A DNA stretch of 64,000 nucleotides from Rhodobacterales bacterium RIFCSPHIGHO2_02_FULL_62_130 (GCA_001828855.1 MHZT01000006.1:62001-126000); one strand, 5' to 3'. Counted from the stretch's first letter, positions 20,943 to 30,311 are shown. Notes: generated from the letters alone by a model not told the origin. A program made the numbers and translations.

Positions 20943-21116
20943 GCGGGAACCGGTCTTGTAATGGTTTTGTCATATTAGGCACGGCTCTGGCAGAGTGTGA
21001 AGGGGCCACGGCCTCCATTGTCCCGCGATCCGCGCACAGATCCCGTGCATGTCGCAATCAGACAGGCCACCCGCAGGATCACCGCCTAGAACGGGGCAAC
21101 AACCCGAAGGACCGCC

Positions 21117-22037
21117 ATGCCCGCCCCCAGCGCTTCTGCCGCCAGCCCCAAACCCCATAGCCTGCTTGGCATCGCCCTGATGCTGGGCGCGATGGCCGCG
21201 CTGCCGATGATCGATGTCTTTGCGAAATTTCTGGGCCACCAGGGCATTCCCGTGCTGCAGATCGTCTGGGCGCGGGTCGCCTTTGGGGCCATCGTCACCC
21301 TGCCCTTCGCGCTGCGCCACGGCGGCCCGGCGGCGCTGGTGCCGCAACGCCCGGTCTACCACCTGTTCCGAGCGGGCTTTCTGATTGCCGCGACCTTCTG
21401 CTTTTTCCTGTCGCTGAAATTCCTGCCCATTGCCGACGCTCTGGCGATCTTTTTCGTGCAGCCTCTGGTGGTCACGCTGCTGTCGCCGCTGGTGCTGGGC
21501 GAGACGGTGGGCCGCCAGCGCTGGATTGCCGTCTGCATCGGCTTTATCGGCACGCTGATCATCATCCGCCCCGGTTTCGTGGCGCTGAACCCCGGCAGCC
21601 TGCTGGCTCTGGCCGCAGGCACCAACCTTGCGATCTACTTCGTGATGACACGCAAGATTTCCGGCCAAGCCCCCGCAATGGTGACAACCTTTCAAACCAA
21701 CGTCATGGGCGCGCTGATCACCTGCGTCGCCATGCCGTTTCTATGGGTCACGCCCAATGCCGAACAATGGGCGATGTTTCTGGGCCTTGGCAGCATCGCC
21801 ACCTTTGGCCATTACCTGATCGTGCGCGCCTATGACCATGCCGAGGCCTCACTGCTGGCCCCGCTCGCCTATACCGAGATGGTGATGGCCACTGTGCTGG
21901 GCTGGTGGTTTTTCGGAGACTTCCCCGACCACTGGACCATCCTCGGCGTCGCCATCCTGATCGGCTGCGCGATCTTCATCTCATGGCGCGAAAGGCTGCG
22001 CGGCATCGCCCCGCCAATCGAATTCGAACAACCCTAG
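21117..22037 (+). CDS. EamA/DMT-family transporter
   Basis: A 306-residue integral membrane protein with ten predicted helices arranged as two EamA repeats (about residues 15-145 and 155-290). RIYHLFRAGFLIAATFCFFL-like and LAPLAYTEMVMATVLGWWFFGD segments are characteristic; the latter is the conserved end of the second repeat. Likely an exporter of amino acids or other metabolites. The stop codon TAG shares its final G with the first base of the downstream repeat hairpin. Confidence 0.85.
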   Translation: MPAPSASAASPKPHSLLGIALMLGAMAALPMIDVFAKFLGHQGIPVLQIVWARVAFGAIVTLPFALRHGGPAALVPQRPVYHLFRAGFLIAATFCFFLSLKFLPIADALAIFFVQPLVVTLLSPLVLGETVGRQRWIAVCIGFIGTLIIIRPGFVALNPGSLLALAAGTNLAIYFVMTRKISGQAPAMVTTFQTNVMGALITCVAMPFLWVTPNAEQWAMFLGLGSIATFGHYLIVRAYDHAEASLLAPLAYTEMVMATVLGWWFFGDFPDHWTILGVAILIGCAIFISWRERLRGIAPPIEFEQP

Positions 22038-22153
22038 GTGCGTGACAAGCACGCACCCTACCCCTTGCGCTTCATCTTGGCCCAAATACTCCCCGCGGAG
22101 CGTCCTGCATCCGCGACAAGTGCCTCCGGCGGGAGTATTTGGACCAAGATGAA
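22037..22153. repeat. Composite intergenic repeat lacking the right outer hairpin
   Basis: GGTGCGTGACAAGCACGCACC (a 21-bp hairpin, 22037-22057) plus CTACCCC is followed by inner arms at about 22071-22100 and 22121-22153 (GCCTCCGGCGGGAGTATTT core). The partner hairpin is absent, so this is a decayed or partial copy. It begins within the stop codon of the EamA gene. Confidence 0.8.
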
Positions 22154-22198
22154 ACCACGACCAATTCAAATCCCCGACGACGGCAAAGGTTAAGAACC

Positions 22199-22260
22199 GG
22201 TTAAATGCCCATCCCAAGCCCTTGATAAACCATATCTAAAAATGGTCCCGCGTTGGGACC
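22199..22260. repeat. Conserved 62-bp element with GGTCCC/GGGACC terminal hairpin (copy 1)
   Basis: GGTTAA, then CCCAA, then CTTGAT, then GGTCCC-GCGTT-GGGACC occur at the same offsets as in 63130-63190 (GGTTAA to GGTCCC: 40 bp in both; TTGAT to GGTCCC: 22 bp in both). In both copies the hairpin immediately follows the stop of a leftward gene. Here the leftward strand reads through the hairpin into ATTTTTAGA, so it probably terminates the aminotransferase transcript. Confidence 0.6.
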
Positions 22261-22263
22261 GCC

Positions 22264-23469
22264 CTAAACCCCCGCCGCCACGATCCTTGCCGCAGCCGCC
22301 AGCGCCCCACCGCCATGCGGGATGCCAAGGCTGACCATCCCCGCCTCCATCACCGCCAGCGCCCCCAGCGTCATATGGGCGTTCACATGCCCCATATGGG
22401 CCACCCGCAAAAAGCCGTGATAGGCAGGCTCGGACGGGGCCGCCATGCCCAAGCCGATCCCCAGCGTGACGCCCGCGTGTTTTTCCGTCCACTCCCGCAG
22501 CCGCGTCGCATGGGGCGCGCCGAACCGCGCCGCCGTGACCGACCGCCCCCTGTGGGCCGGATCGGCCACATTCAGCGCAATCGCCGGATTGCCCGCCGAC
22601 CATGCGTCAAAGGCCGCCCAGACCGCGCGGGCCAGCACGTCATGGCGGTGCCAGACGGCTGGCAGGCCTTCCTCGTGCAGGATCATCGTCAAAGCCTCGC
22701 GCAGGCCAAAGAGGTGATGCGTGGGGGCGGTGCCGTTCCAGAGTTGCCAGAACTCGGCCCCATCCGCGCGCGGCGTCCAGTCCCAATAGGGCGAGCGCAG
22801 ATCCGCCGCCCTTGTCGCCGCCCGCGCCTTTTCCGAGAACCACAGAAACCCCATCCCCGGCGGCGTCATCAGCCCCTTCTGGCTGGCCGCCACGGTGACA
22901 TCCACACCCCATGCATCCATGTGATATTCATCGCATCCCAGCGCCGCGATGCAATCCACCGCCAGAAGTGCGGGATGACCCGCCGCATCCATCGCCGCAC
23001 GCAAGCCCGCCACATCCGTCCGCACCGTTGATGCCGTATCCACCTGCGTTGTCAGCACAGCTCTGATCCGACCTGCTTTGTCGGCCCGCAGCGCCGCCTC
23101 GACCTGCCCCATATCGGCGGGAGAGGATTTGCCGAAATCCAGCACTTCGACCTCGATCCCCTGCGCCCGCGCCGTCCCCGCCCAGCCAAGCCCGAACTGC
23201 CCCGTCGCAATCACCAGTGCCTTGTCCCCGCGCGAGAACAGGTTGGCATTGGCCGCCTCCCAGATCGCATGGCCATTGCCGATATAGGCCGCCACATTGG
23301 CAGTCGTCCCCGCAAGGGTCCGCAGATCCGGCCACAGCGTCTCCACCATCCTGTGCAGATCCCCCTCGTAGATATTCGGGGCCGCGCGGTGCATCGCCGC
23401 CAGCACGCGGTCGGGCATGACCGAGGGGCCTGGAATGGCAAGGTAAGGACGACCGTTGGCAAGGCTCAT
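22264..23469 (-). CDS. Class V PLP aminotransferase (alanine/serine-glyoxylate type)
   Basis: A 401-residue fold-type I PLP enzyme. The opening YLAIPGPSVMPDRVLAAMHR, the ALLAVDCIAALGCDEYHMDA segment with the PLP aspartate, and VTVAASQKGLMTPPGMGF with the Schiff-base lysine (about residue 198) identify the serine-pyruvate/alanine-glyoxylate aminotransferase group. A GGAG ribosome site precedes the ATG. It could make glycine from glyoxylate or act on related amino acids. It is monocistronic and terminated by the GGTCCC hairpin. Exact amino donor not predictable. Confidence 0.87.
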   Translation of the reverse strand: MSLANGRPYLAIPGPSVMPDRVLAAMHRAAPNIYEGDLHRMVETLWPDLRTLAGTTANVAAYIGNGHAIWEAANANLFSRGDKALVIATGQFGLGWAGTARAQGIEVEVLDFGKSSPADMGQVEAALRADKAGRIRAVLTTQVDTASTVRTDVAGLRAAMDAAGHPALLAVDCIAALGCDEYHMDAWGVDVTVAASQKGLMTPPGMGFLWFSEKARAATRAADLRSPYWDWTPRADGAEFWQLWNGTAPTHHLFGLREALTMILHEEGLPAVWHRHDVLARAVWAAFDAWSAGNPAIALNVADPAHRGRSVTAARFGAPHATRLREWTEKHAGVTLGIGLGMAAPSEPAYHGFLRVAHMGHVNAHMTLGALAVMEAGMVSLGIPHGGGALAAAARIVAAGV

Positions 23470-23525
23470 CTGAGGCTCCGTCTGCTGATCCGCAATGGCT
23501 ACGCGGCAGCCAAGCCAGCGTCAAC

Positions 23526-23555
23526 CGCCCGTAGGTCGGGGTTCACCCCGACTCT
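23526..23555. repeat. GTAG-hairpin repeat, second family (copy 1)
   Basis: GTAG followed by GTCGGGGT-TC-ACCCCGAC. The 30-bp stretch is identical, in reverse orientation, to 46858-46887. It lies between the aminotransferase and ABC exporter start regions. Confidence 0.75.
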
Positions 23556-23663
23556 GCCGCCCCCGAATCTACTGCCACCGACTCTGCCACACCAGACCCG
23601 CCCCCCGCTTGCACCCCCGCCCTGCCCAAGCTAGACCACTCCCACCCCATCGAAAGCCGCCCC

Positions 23664-25406
23664 TTGCCCGAAGCCCCCTCCAAACTGTCGCGCCGGTTCT
23701 GGTCCGGTTATCTGCGCCCGCAGGTGCCAGCCCTTGCCGCCGGCTTTGCGCTGATGGTGATCGAGGGCAGCGCGCTGGGGGGGCTGTCCTATCTGCTGAA
23801 GCCGCTGTTCGATCAGGTCTTTGCCCCCGGTGGTAGCAGCGCGCTGATGGCGGTGGGGCTGGGCATCCTTGCGCTGTTTGCAGTGCGGGCGGTCTGCGTG
23901 GTGTCGTCGCGCACGCTGATGGCGGCAGTGGCGCAGCGGGTGTCTGCGGCGATGCAGGCCGATCTTCTGCGCCATATCCTGACGCTGGACGCGGGGTTCT
24001 TCCAGACCAACGCGCCGGGCGTTCTGATCGAGCGGGTGCAGGGTGATACCATCGCGGTGCAGGGCATCTGGTCCAGCCTGCTGACGGGGATTGGCCGCGA
24101 TGCGCTGGGTCTGGCGCTGCTGTTCGGGGTGGCGATCTCGATCGATCCCTACTGGACGCTTTATGCGCTGATCGGCGCTCCCCTGCTGATCCTGCCCTCG
24201 GCCCTGCTGCAATCCTATGTGCGGCGCAAATCCAGCCAGTTGCGCGATCAGGCAGGCGCGCGCGCCACCCGACTGGACGAGATTTTCCACGGCATCCAAG
24301 CGGTGAAGCTGAACCGGATGGAGGATTACCAGACCGCCCGTTTCCGTGCCGTGCTGAAAACCATCACGCGGTCCGAGGTGAAATCCGTGCTGGGCCGCAG
24401 CCTGATGCCCGGCATGATCGATCTGGTCACCGGCATCGGGTTTTTTGCCGTGCTTTACATGGCAGGGGACGAGATTGCCGACGGCTCGCGCACGGTAGGG
24501 GATTTCATGTCCTTCTTCACCGCGATGTCGCTGACCTTCCAACCGCTGCGCCGTCTGGGCGAGATGTCGGGGACATGGCAGATTGCCGCCGCCAGCCTTG
24601 ACCGCATCTATGCGCTGCTGGACACCAAACCCGCCCGCCCGCGCCCTGCGGTCAGCGTGGCGCGGCCCAGTGCTGGCGCACCGGAAATCCGGTTTGAGGA
24701 TGTGCGCTTTGCCCATGGCGACAGCCCCGTGCTGCGCGGGCTGACCTTTACCGCCGCCGCTGGCAAGACCACGGCACTGGTGGGCGCGTCGGGTGCGGGC
24801 AAAAGCACGGTGTTCCACCTGCTGACGGGCCTGCTGGAACCTGACGCGGGCCGGATCAGCATCGGCGGGGCCGACAGCGCGGGGATGTCCCTGCCCGACC
24901 AGCGCGCGCTGTTTGCCACCGTCACGCAGGACTCGGCGCTGTTCGATGAAACCTTGCGGGATAACGTCACCCTTGGCCGCGATGGCATCGCGCCGGATCG
25001 GTTGCAAGCCGCCCTTGCCGCCGCCCATGTCAGCGATTTTCTCGATGCCCTGCCGCAGGGGCTGACGACCCCCGTAGGCCCGCGCGGCTCGGCCCTGTCA
25101 GGGGGCCAACGGCAGCGCGTGGCCATCGCGCGGGCGCTGATACAGGACGCGCCTGTGCTGCTGCTGGACGAGGCGACAAGTGCGCTTGACGCACAGTCCG
25201 AGGCCGCCGTGGCCGATGCGCTTGCCGCCGGATCGCAGGGCCGCACCACGCTGGTGATCGCCCACCGCCTTGCCACCGTGCGCGGGGCTGACAAGATCAT
25301 CGTGCTGGATCAGGGGCTTGTGGCCGAAGAAGGCAGCCATGACGCGCTTTTGTCGCGGGGGGGGCTTTACGCAGGCCTCTATAAACTCCAGTTCAAAGAC
25401 GAATAG
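23664..25406 (+). CDS. ABC exporter, fused permease-ATPase (MsbA-like)
   Basis: A 580-residue half-transporter. Six membrane helices occupy about residues 20-310; the ATPase has Walker A GASGAGKST, Q-loop VTQDSALFDE, signature LSGGQRQRVAIARAL, Walker B VLLLDEATSALD and the H-loop VIAHRL. It works as a homodimer exporting lipids or hydrophobic compounds, MsbA-like. The start is TTG at 23664 (MPEAPSKLSRRFW); the next in-frame ATG is inside the first membrane segment, so a non-ATG start is likely. It is followed after 9 bp by ygfZ, so the two are co-transcribed. Confidence 0.88.
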   Translation: MPEAPSKLSRRFWSGYLRPQVPALAAGFALMVIEGSALGGLSYLLKPLFDQVFAPGGSSALMAVGLGILALFAVRAVCVVSSRTLMAAVAQRVSAAMQADLLRHILTLDAGFFQTNAPGVLIERVQGDTIAVQGIWSSLLTGIGRDALGLALLFGVAISIDPYWTLYALIGAPLLILPSALLQSYVRRKSSQLRDQAGARATRLDEIFHGIQAVKLNRMEDYQTARFRAVLKTITRSEVKSVLGRSLMPGMIDLVTGIGFFAVLYMAGDEIADGSRTVGDFMSFFTAMSLTFQPLRRLGEMSGTWQIAAASLDRIYALLDTKPARPRPAVSVARPSAGAPEIRFEDVRFAHGDSPVLRGLTFTAAAGKTTALVGASGAGKSTVFHLLTGLLEPDAGRISIGGADSAGMSLPDQRALFATVTQDSALFDETLRDNVTLGRDGIAPDRLQAALAAAHVSDFLDALPQGLTTPVGPRGSALSGGQRQRVAIARALIQDAPVLLLDEATSALDAQSEAAVADALAAGSQGRTTLVIAHRLATVRGADKIIVLDQGLVAEEGSHDALLSRGGLYAGLYKLQFKDE

Positions 25407-25415
25407 GAGATGCAC

Positions 25416-26192
25416 ATGCCCCAGACCCTTGGCGAAACCGCCCCTGACCGCCGCGTTTACGAGGTGACAGGCAAGGACGCGCTGACCTTCCTGCAAGGCA
25501 TGGTCAGCAATGACGTGCTGCCACTGGGCAAGGGCGATGGCATCGTCTGGGCGGCGCTGCTGACGCCACAGGGCAAATATCTGGCCGATTTCCTGCTGAT
25601 CGCGCAGGGGGGCAGCCTTCTGCTGGACATCAAGGACAGCATCGCCGAAGCCACCATCCGCCGCCTGTCGATGTATCGCCTGCGCGCCGATGTGCAGTTT
25701 GCCGCCATCGATCTTGTGGTGACGCGCGGGCTGGGCGAGACACCCGCGAACGCCCTGCCCGACCCGCGCCACCCCGCCCTTGGCTGGCGGACATACGGCG
25801 CGGCAGGCAGCGCGCCACAAATCGACTGGGACACCATCCGCGTCGCCCATTGCATCCCCGAAACCGGAATCGAGCTGATCCCAGACGACAGCTATCTGCT
25901 GGAATCCGGCTTTGAACGCCTGCACGGCGTCGATTTCCGCAAGGGCTGCTATGTCGGGCAGGAAGTGACCGCGCGGATGAAGCACAAGACCGAACTTCGC
26001 AAGGGCCTGACCCGCGTGCAGATCGACGGGGCGGCCCCCGTAGGCACCCCAATCCTGCAAGGCGACAAGCCCGCAGGCACCCTGTTCACCCAAAGCCACG
26101 GCCACGCCATCGCCTATCTGCGCTTTGACCGGACCGAGGGGCTGACCGCAGGCAGCGCCCGCATCACGCCGGCCCAAATCACGCAGGAATGA
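25416..26192 (+). CDS. ygfZ: Folate-binding iron-sulfur cluster protein YgfZ
   Basis: A 258-residue GcvT-like protein that helps assemble or repair iron-sulfur clusters and binds tetrahydrofolate. The diagnostic KGCYVGQEVTAR motif with the invariant cysteine lies at about residues 176-187, and LTFLQGMVSNDV near the N-terminus is also typical. I chose the ATG at 25416 because GGAG sits 7 bp upstream; the in-frame ATG at 25410 is too close to it. It is second in an operon with the ABC exporter, and ends at a terminator shared with efp. Confidence 0.92.
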   Translation: MPQTLGETAPDRRVYEVTGKDALTFLQGMVSNDVLPLGKGDGIVWAALLTPQGKYLADFLLIAQGGSLLLDIKDSIAEATIRRLSMYRLRADVQFAAIDLVVTRGLGETPANALPDPRHPALGWRTYGAAGSAPQIDWDTIRVAHCIPETGIELIPDDSYLLESGFERLHGVDFRKGCYVGQEVTARMKHKTELRKGLTRVQIDGAAPVGTPILQGDKPAGTLFTQSHGHAIAYLRFDRTEGLTAGSARITPAQITQE

Positions 26193-26195
26193 AAA

Positions 26196-26213
26196 GGCCG
26201 CCCGAAGGCGGCC
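26196..26213. terminator. Terminator between ygfZ and efp (convergent)
   Basis: GGCCGCC-CGAA-GGCGGCC. Leftward it is followed by TTTTC, so it chiefly ends the efp transcript; the stem can also serve ygfZ. Confidence 0.8.
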
Positions 26214-26219
26214 AGATCG

Positions 26220-26783
26220 TTACGCGCGTTCCGAATATTCCATCAATTCGGTATGCACGATGATGAATTCTTCCGGTCCGATGAACGGCGGTATCATGAT
26301 CCGCACGCCATTGTCCAGAATGGCAGGCTTAAAGCTGTTGGCCGCAGTCTGGCCCTTCTGCACCGGCTCGGTATCCACGACCTGACAGCGCACTTTCTGC
26401 GGCAGGGTGACGTTAAGCGGTTCTTCACCGTAGTAGTTCACAGTGGCGGTCATGCCGTCCTGCAGGAAGGGGCGGCGGTCGCCCAGCAATTCGGCATCAA
26501 TCTCGACCTGCTCATAGGTTTCGGCATCCATGAACACCAGCCGCCCGTCGGTTTCATACAGGAACTGCTGGTCCTTGTTCTCCAGCTCGACCTTTTCAAC
26601 CTTGTCTTCCGAGCGGAAGCGCTCGTTCAGCTTGCGGCCATCGCGCAGGTTTTTCAATTCGACCTGAGCGAAGGCGCCGCCCTTGCCCGGCTTGACATGG
26701 TTGACCTTGACCGAAGCCCAAAGACCCCCATCGTGTTCAATGATCGTCCCGGGTTTGATTTCGTTTCCGTTTATCTTCGGCAT
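26220..26783 (-). CDS. efp: Elongation factor P
   Basis: A 187-residue translation factor that relieves ribosome stalling at polyproline. Three beta-barrel domains are evident, and the loop [10 protein letters not shown] carries the modified lysine position (Lys34). The C-terminal [19 protein letters not shown] is the conserved OB-fold end. It is monocistronic. The start region has a small AACCTT-GTCAA-AAGGTT inverted repeat at about 26793-26809 in the leader. Confidence 0.96.
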   Translation of the reverse strand: MPKINGNEIKPGTIIEHDGGLWASVKVNHVKPGKGGAFAQVELKNLRDGRKLNERFRSEDKVEKVELENKDQQFLYETDGRLVFMDAETYEQVEIDAELLGDRRPFLQDGMTATVNYYGEEPLNVTLPQKVRCQVVDTEPVQKGQTAANSFKPAILDNGVRIMIPPFIGPEEFIIVHTELMEYSERA

Positions 26784-26997
26784 TGTGGCAAAACCTTGTC
26801 AAAAGGTTGAAGGAATTTGAGCGGACCCTATATATCGCCGAGGCGTTCCCGGCAAGGCGACTAGATACGGTAAAGCTTGCGGCAAGCTATGCGTCAGGTG
26901 CATAACTGTCATTCCAAATAGGACAAGCCGAATCGTTGCTAAATCGTTACAAGCACAGAACGCACGAAAGACAAGAGCAAGAATAAAGGAAGACGCG

Positions 26998-27324
26998 ATG
27001 CTTGGTTCCGTTGACAGCACTGCCTTCAATTTTGAACAAGGCCAGCGCGCACGCAAACTTTTTGCCGCCGTTGTGCTGGCGGCCCTCGACGATGCAATCG
27101 CCGATGACAAGAAATATGGCAATGGTCCTGACCAGATTGCCCGTTGGGCGCGGTCGCGCGATGGCCGTGAAGTGCTGTCTTGCGCGGGCATCGACCCGAA
27201 CGAACGCGTTGTCAAAGGTCTGATGGAGTTTGTCTCCAAAGGCGTCCGCACCTCTGTCGCCCTGTCGCGCGAAGAAAGCGAACGCCGTCACGCGCTGGAA
27301 ATCGAACAGGCCGAAGCCGCCTGA
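26998..27324 (+). CDS. DUF6280-like small conserved protein
   Basis: A 108-residue acidic, mostly helical, probably cytoplasmic protein with no signal peptide or membrane segment. The sequence (NFEQGQRARKLFAAVVLAAL, then KKYGNGPDQIARWARSRDGR) matches what I recall as a short protein family restricted to Rhodobacteraceae, annotated DUF6280; function unknown. AAAGGAAG precedes the ATG. A near-perfect palindrome AGCTTGC-G-GCAAGCT lies about 110 bp upstream (26874-26888). A strong terminator follows directly. Confidence 0.75.
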   Translation: MLGSVDSTAFNFEQGQRARKLFAAVVLAALDDAIADDKKYGNGPDQIARWARSRDGREVLSCAGIDPNERVVKGLMEFVSKGVRTSVALSREESERRHALEIEQAEAA

Positions 27325-27347
27325 TCTGGGTCCAGCCCCGAAATACG

Positions 27348-27375
27348 AAAAACGCGCCCATCGGGCGCGTTTTTT
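27348..27375. terminator. Bidirectional rho-independent terminator
   Basis: ACGCGCCC-ATC-GGGCGCGT flanked by A-run and T-run (TTTTTT after the stem). It separates the DUF6280-like gene from the convergent PopZ-like gene. Confidence 0.9.
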
Positions 27376-27398
27376 CATTCTGGCCAAAGGGTTCCGGT

Positions 27399-28115
27399 CT
27401 AGTCCATCGTTTGCGTCGCCAAGGCCCGCGCCATTTCGGCCCGCACCAGTTTGCGGATATTGCGGGTGATCCGCTCCCCCAGACCGCCCTGCAATTCTTC
27501 GCGGATGATCTCGCGCACCATGTCGCGCAACACCTGTTCGTCATAGGATAGCGGATCATCGGCGGCAAAGATGCCACCTGCGGGTCCGGTCTGCGCGGCG
27601 TCAGAGTGCAGATCGTCGCTGCCCTCCAACTCGGCAATCACCCGCGCCTCGGCAGCGGCGGCCCAAGCCGGGTCCGGCTCGGGCGTGTCGGTCAGGGCAG
27701 GTTCGGCCTCGCGGTTGTCCTCTTGGCCATCCCCCTCTTGCGCCCAGCCGGGAACGGCAGTCATTGCAGCATCGGCAGCATCCGCAGCGGCGGGAACCGC
27801 ATCTTCCGGCAGGCTCCAATCCTGCGGCAAAGCCCGCTCGGGCAAGACATCGGAGGTGTCATGTTCCCACTGGTCATCGCTGGTGACAGCCGCACCCAGC
27901 GAGGCCACAACCTGTTCTATCCCGACATTTTCTGCCATCGGCGCCTCGGCCTGCTCTGTGACAACCCGCAGCGCCGGAGTCAAAATCAGTTTCTCGCCAA
28001 CGGGTTGCACGGCAACAGGATCAGGGCGGGGCGCGGGCCGCATGTCATCGGACACCAAGCGCCGGATCGACGACAAGACATCCTCAATCTCGACAGAGGT
28101 TAGCGGTTCCGACAT
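27399..28115 (-). CDS. PopZ-like (DUF2497-like) acidic protein
   Basis: A 238-residue protein with a short N-terminal helix (VEIEDVLSSIRRLVSDD, about residues 8-24), a long acidic, alanine/proline-rich disordered middle (about 30-180) and a C-terminal helical region with LRDMVREIIREELQGGLGER and RKLVRAEMARAL. This three-part plan matches the alphaproteobacterial pole organiser PopZ, whose N-terminal helix recruits partners and whose C-terminus oligomerises. The gene order pcm-tolC-this gene also matches the popZ neighbourhood I know from Rhizobiales. The match is by pattern and position, not strong identity. The start MSEPLTS is preferred over an upstream ATG that would add 27 residues. Confidence 0.55.
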   Translation of the reverse strand: MSEPLTSVEIEDVLSSIRRLVSDDMRPAPRPDPVAVQPVGEKLILTPALRVVTEQAEAPMAENVGIEQVVASLGAAVTSDDQWEHDTSDVLPERALPQDWSLPEDAVPAAADAADAAMTAVPGWAQEGDGQEDNREAEPALTDTPEPDPAWAAAAEARVIAELEGSDDLHSDAAQTGPAGGIFAADDPLSYDEQVLRDMVREIIREELQGGLGERITRNIRKLVRAEMARALATQTMD

Positions 28116-28217
28116 TCTGCGCCCCAACACCCGGTTCTTTGCTTTGTTATCCGAAGTGTAACCCCAGCCCTGCGCCAATACAAGAATTTGGCGCAAGGCG
28201 GACGGATCGGCTTTAGC

Positions 28218-29600
28218 TCAATTGCCGATCTTTTCCAGAATCTTGTCCAGCTTTTTGCCGCGCGCACTGGTGGCGGGGGCTTTCTTGACGGCATCGTAAT
28301 AGGCTTCGGGATCATAGGTCGGGATGCCCAGTTGCAGATGATCCGCCGTCAGCAGCCCCATCGCGGACAACAGCGCATAGGTGCCGACATAGCGCGCCGC
28401 TTCGGATTGCAGCTTGGTCGCACGGGCGTCCAGCAATTCCTGCTCGGCATCCAGCACGTCCAAGGTGGTGCGCGCGCCCAAGGTCGCCTCTTCGCGCACC
28501 CCGTCAAACGCCGCCTGCGCCGCCGTCACCTGCCGCGACCCCGCTTCGATCGAGGCTTGGGCGACTTGCAGGCTGGTCCAGGCGCGGCCCACATTCTCAC
28601 CGATCACCACAGCAGTCTGATGCAGTGCTGCTTCGGCAATATCCTTGCCCGCCAAGGCTTTACGGTAGGTTGCCGACAGCTCGCCGCCCGCATAAAGCGT
28701 CTGGTTCAGCGACAGGCCAAGCTGAACATTGCCCAGACCGTCAAAATCCTCCGAGGCAATCGCCTGCCCCGACAAGGTTGGCAACATCCCCGCCTTGGCC
28801 AAAGCCACCCGCAGTTCGGCTCCTTTCGCCTCATGCTGGGCCTGAATCACGAAAGGATGGGTCCGCAATGCTACGGCACGGGCATCTTCCATCGATTTGG
28901 CTGTGGCGGGCAGCTTGGGCAGCCCCGCCAGATTGCCGGGATACTCCCCGACCGTCGCCTTGTAGCGTTCCCGCGCGATCATCAGATCGCCCTGCGCCGC
29001 CGCCAGCCCCGACCGCGCCGCAGCCAGCCGCGCTTCGGCCAAGGACACATCGGTCAGCGTGACCTCGCCCACATCAAAGCGGTCTTTCGCCGCGCGAAGT
29101 TGCTGGGTGATCAGCCGCACGTTGGACTGACGCAGCGCCACGATTTCCGCTTGCAGGCGCACATCGACATAGGCCGAAACGGCGGCCAGCAGCACCTCTT
29201 GCTCGACATTAACCAGAACGGCGCGGGTGGACAAAACCGCCTCGCGCGCCAGTTCCAGACCCAGTTTCGCACGCCCGCCGCCATAGATCAGGATGCTGGT
29301 GGTCAGCGTGAACGATCCGGCAAAAGCCTCAAAATAGGGGTTCGGCAAGGTGCTGGTCGTCGCGGCATTGTCATATTTGCGCCAACCGCCCTGCACCGCA
29401 AAATCGACCACGGGCCGCAGTTTCGCCATCGCAATCGCCGCATCCTCATCCGCTGCGCGCAGCACGGCCTGATTCTGGTCCAGCAGGTTCGAGGTTTTAT
29501 AGGCCGAGATCAGGGCATCGGACAAAGTTTCCGCCTGTATGGCCTGCGCGTTGAAAAGACCCGCCGTCACGGCCACTGCTGCAAGAAACTTCCGCATCAT
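28218..29600 (-). CDS. tolC: TolC-family outer-membrane efflux channel
   Basis: About 460 residues, with a Sec signal peptide (MMRKFLAAVAVTAGLFNAQA..., cleavage near IQAE) and two homologous OEP repeats (roughly residues 30-220 and 230-420) of long helices and short beta segments. ETLSDALISAYKTSNLLDQN and the mirrored second-repeat NQTLYAGGELSATYRKALAG are typical. It forms the trimeric exit duct for type I secretion and RND/MFS pumps. Tandem ATGs at 29600 and 29597 are both possible. It lies between pcm and the PopZ-like gene on the same strand. Confidence 0.92.
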   Translation of the reverse strand: MMRKFLAAVAVTAGLFNAQAIQAETLSDALISAYKTSNLLDQNQAVLRAADEDAAIAMAKLRPVVDFAVQGGWRKYDNAATTSTLPNPYFEAFAGSFTLTTSILIYGGGRAKLGLELAREAVLSTRAVLVNVEQEVLLAAVSAYVDVRLQAEIVALRQSNVRLITQQLRAAKDRFDVGEVTLTDVSLAEARLAAARSGLAAAQGDLMIARERYKATVGEYPGNLAGLPKLPATAKSMEDARAVALRTHPFVIQAQHEAKGAELRVALAKAGMLPTLSGQAIASEDFDGLGNVQLGLSLNQTLYAGGELSATYRKALAGKDIAEAALHQTAVVIGENVGRAWTSLQVAQASIEAGSRQVTAAQAAFDGVREEATLGARTTLDVLDAEQELLDARATKLQSEAARYVGTYALLSAMGLLTADHLQLGIPTYDPEAYYDAVKKAPATSARGKKLDKILEKIGN

Positions 29601-29663
29601 CACCCCATGTCCGGTGCCGTGGCACCTATGTCTTTGGCCAAGGCTGCCCTTGGCAGGCCGCGC

Positions 29664-30311
29664 CTACAGAACGAAGGCGCGCGCCGCAGCAAATCCGGGC
29701 AGAACAGGCGCGGTCGCATTGAACGCAAAGCGCCAGCTGATCTTGCCCTCGGTTTTCAATCCGACCTTCACGGTGCCAAGCGCGCCTTCCATAAAGACAG
29801 CGCCGATGCGCCCGCCTTCTTTCAGTTGCGCCAGAAGGGCGACAGGGATCTGCTCGACCCCGCCTTGCACGGTGATCACATCATAGGGGCCTTGCGCGGC
29901 ATGACCCGCGGCCAAAGGCCCTGCCACCACCGCCACATTGCCAATCCCCGCCAAAGCCGCCTTGGCACCTTCGGCCAGATCCGCATCTTCTTCCAGCGCC
30001 ACAACCGAAGCCGCAAGCCGCGCCATCACAGCAGCGCCATAGCCAAGACCCGTCCCCACATCCAGCACGGACTCCGCTGGCTGAATGTCCAAGGCATCCA
30101 GAAGCTTGGCAAGGCTGCGTGCCTCAAGCACCTCGCGCCCGTGGCCCAGATCGACGCTGCCGCCGACATAAGCCGCCGCACGCAGCGCAGGCGGCACGAA
30201 CTCTTCGCGCGGCACAGTCAGCATTGCTTCGATAATCGGGAATTTGGTCACATCCGAAGGCCGCACCTGAGTGTCCACCATCATCACGCGAAGGTCAGTG
30301 TATTGGCTCAT
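29664..30311 (-). CDS. pcm: Protein-L-isoaspartate O-methyltransferase family
   Basis: A 215-residue SAM-dependent methyltransferase of the PCMT family, which repairs isoaspartyl residues. The N-terminal RRMMVDTQVRPSDV-like start, PREEFVPPALR, and the SAM motif VLDVGTGLGYGAAVMARLA are clear. It lacks the usual GTGSGY form (GTGLGY here) but keeps the fold order. It is the first gene of a leftward pcm-tolC-PopZ-like set that is conserved in many Alphaproteobacteria. Confidence 0.85.
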   Translation of the reverse strand: MSQYTDLRVMMVDTQVRPSDVTKFPIIEAMLTVPREEFVPPALRAAAYVGGSVDLGHGREVLEARSLAKLLDALDIQPAESVLDVGTGLGYGAAVMARLAASVVALEEDADLAEGAKAALAGIGNVAVVAGPLAAGHAAQGPYDVITVQGGVEQIPVALLAQLKEGGRIGAVFMEGALGTVKVGLKTEGKISWRFAFNATAPVLPGFAAARAFVL

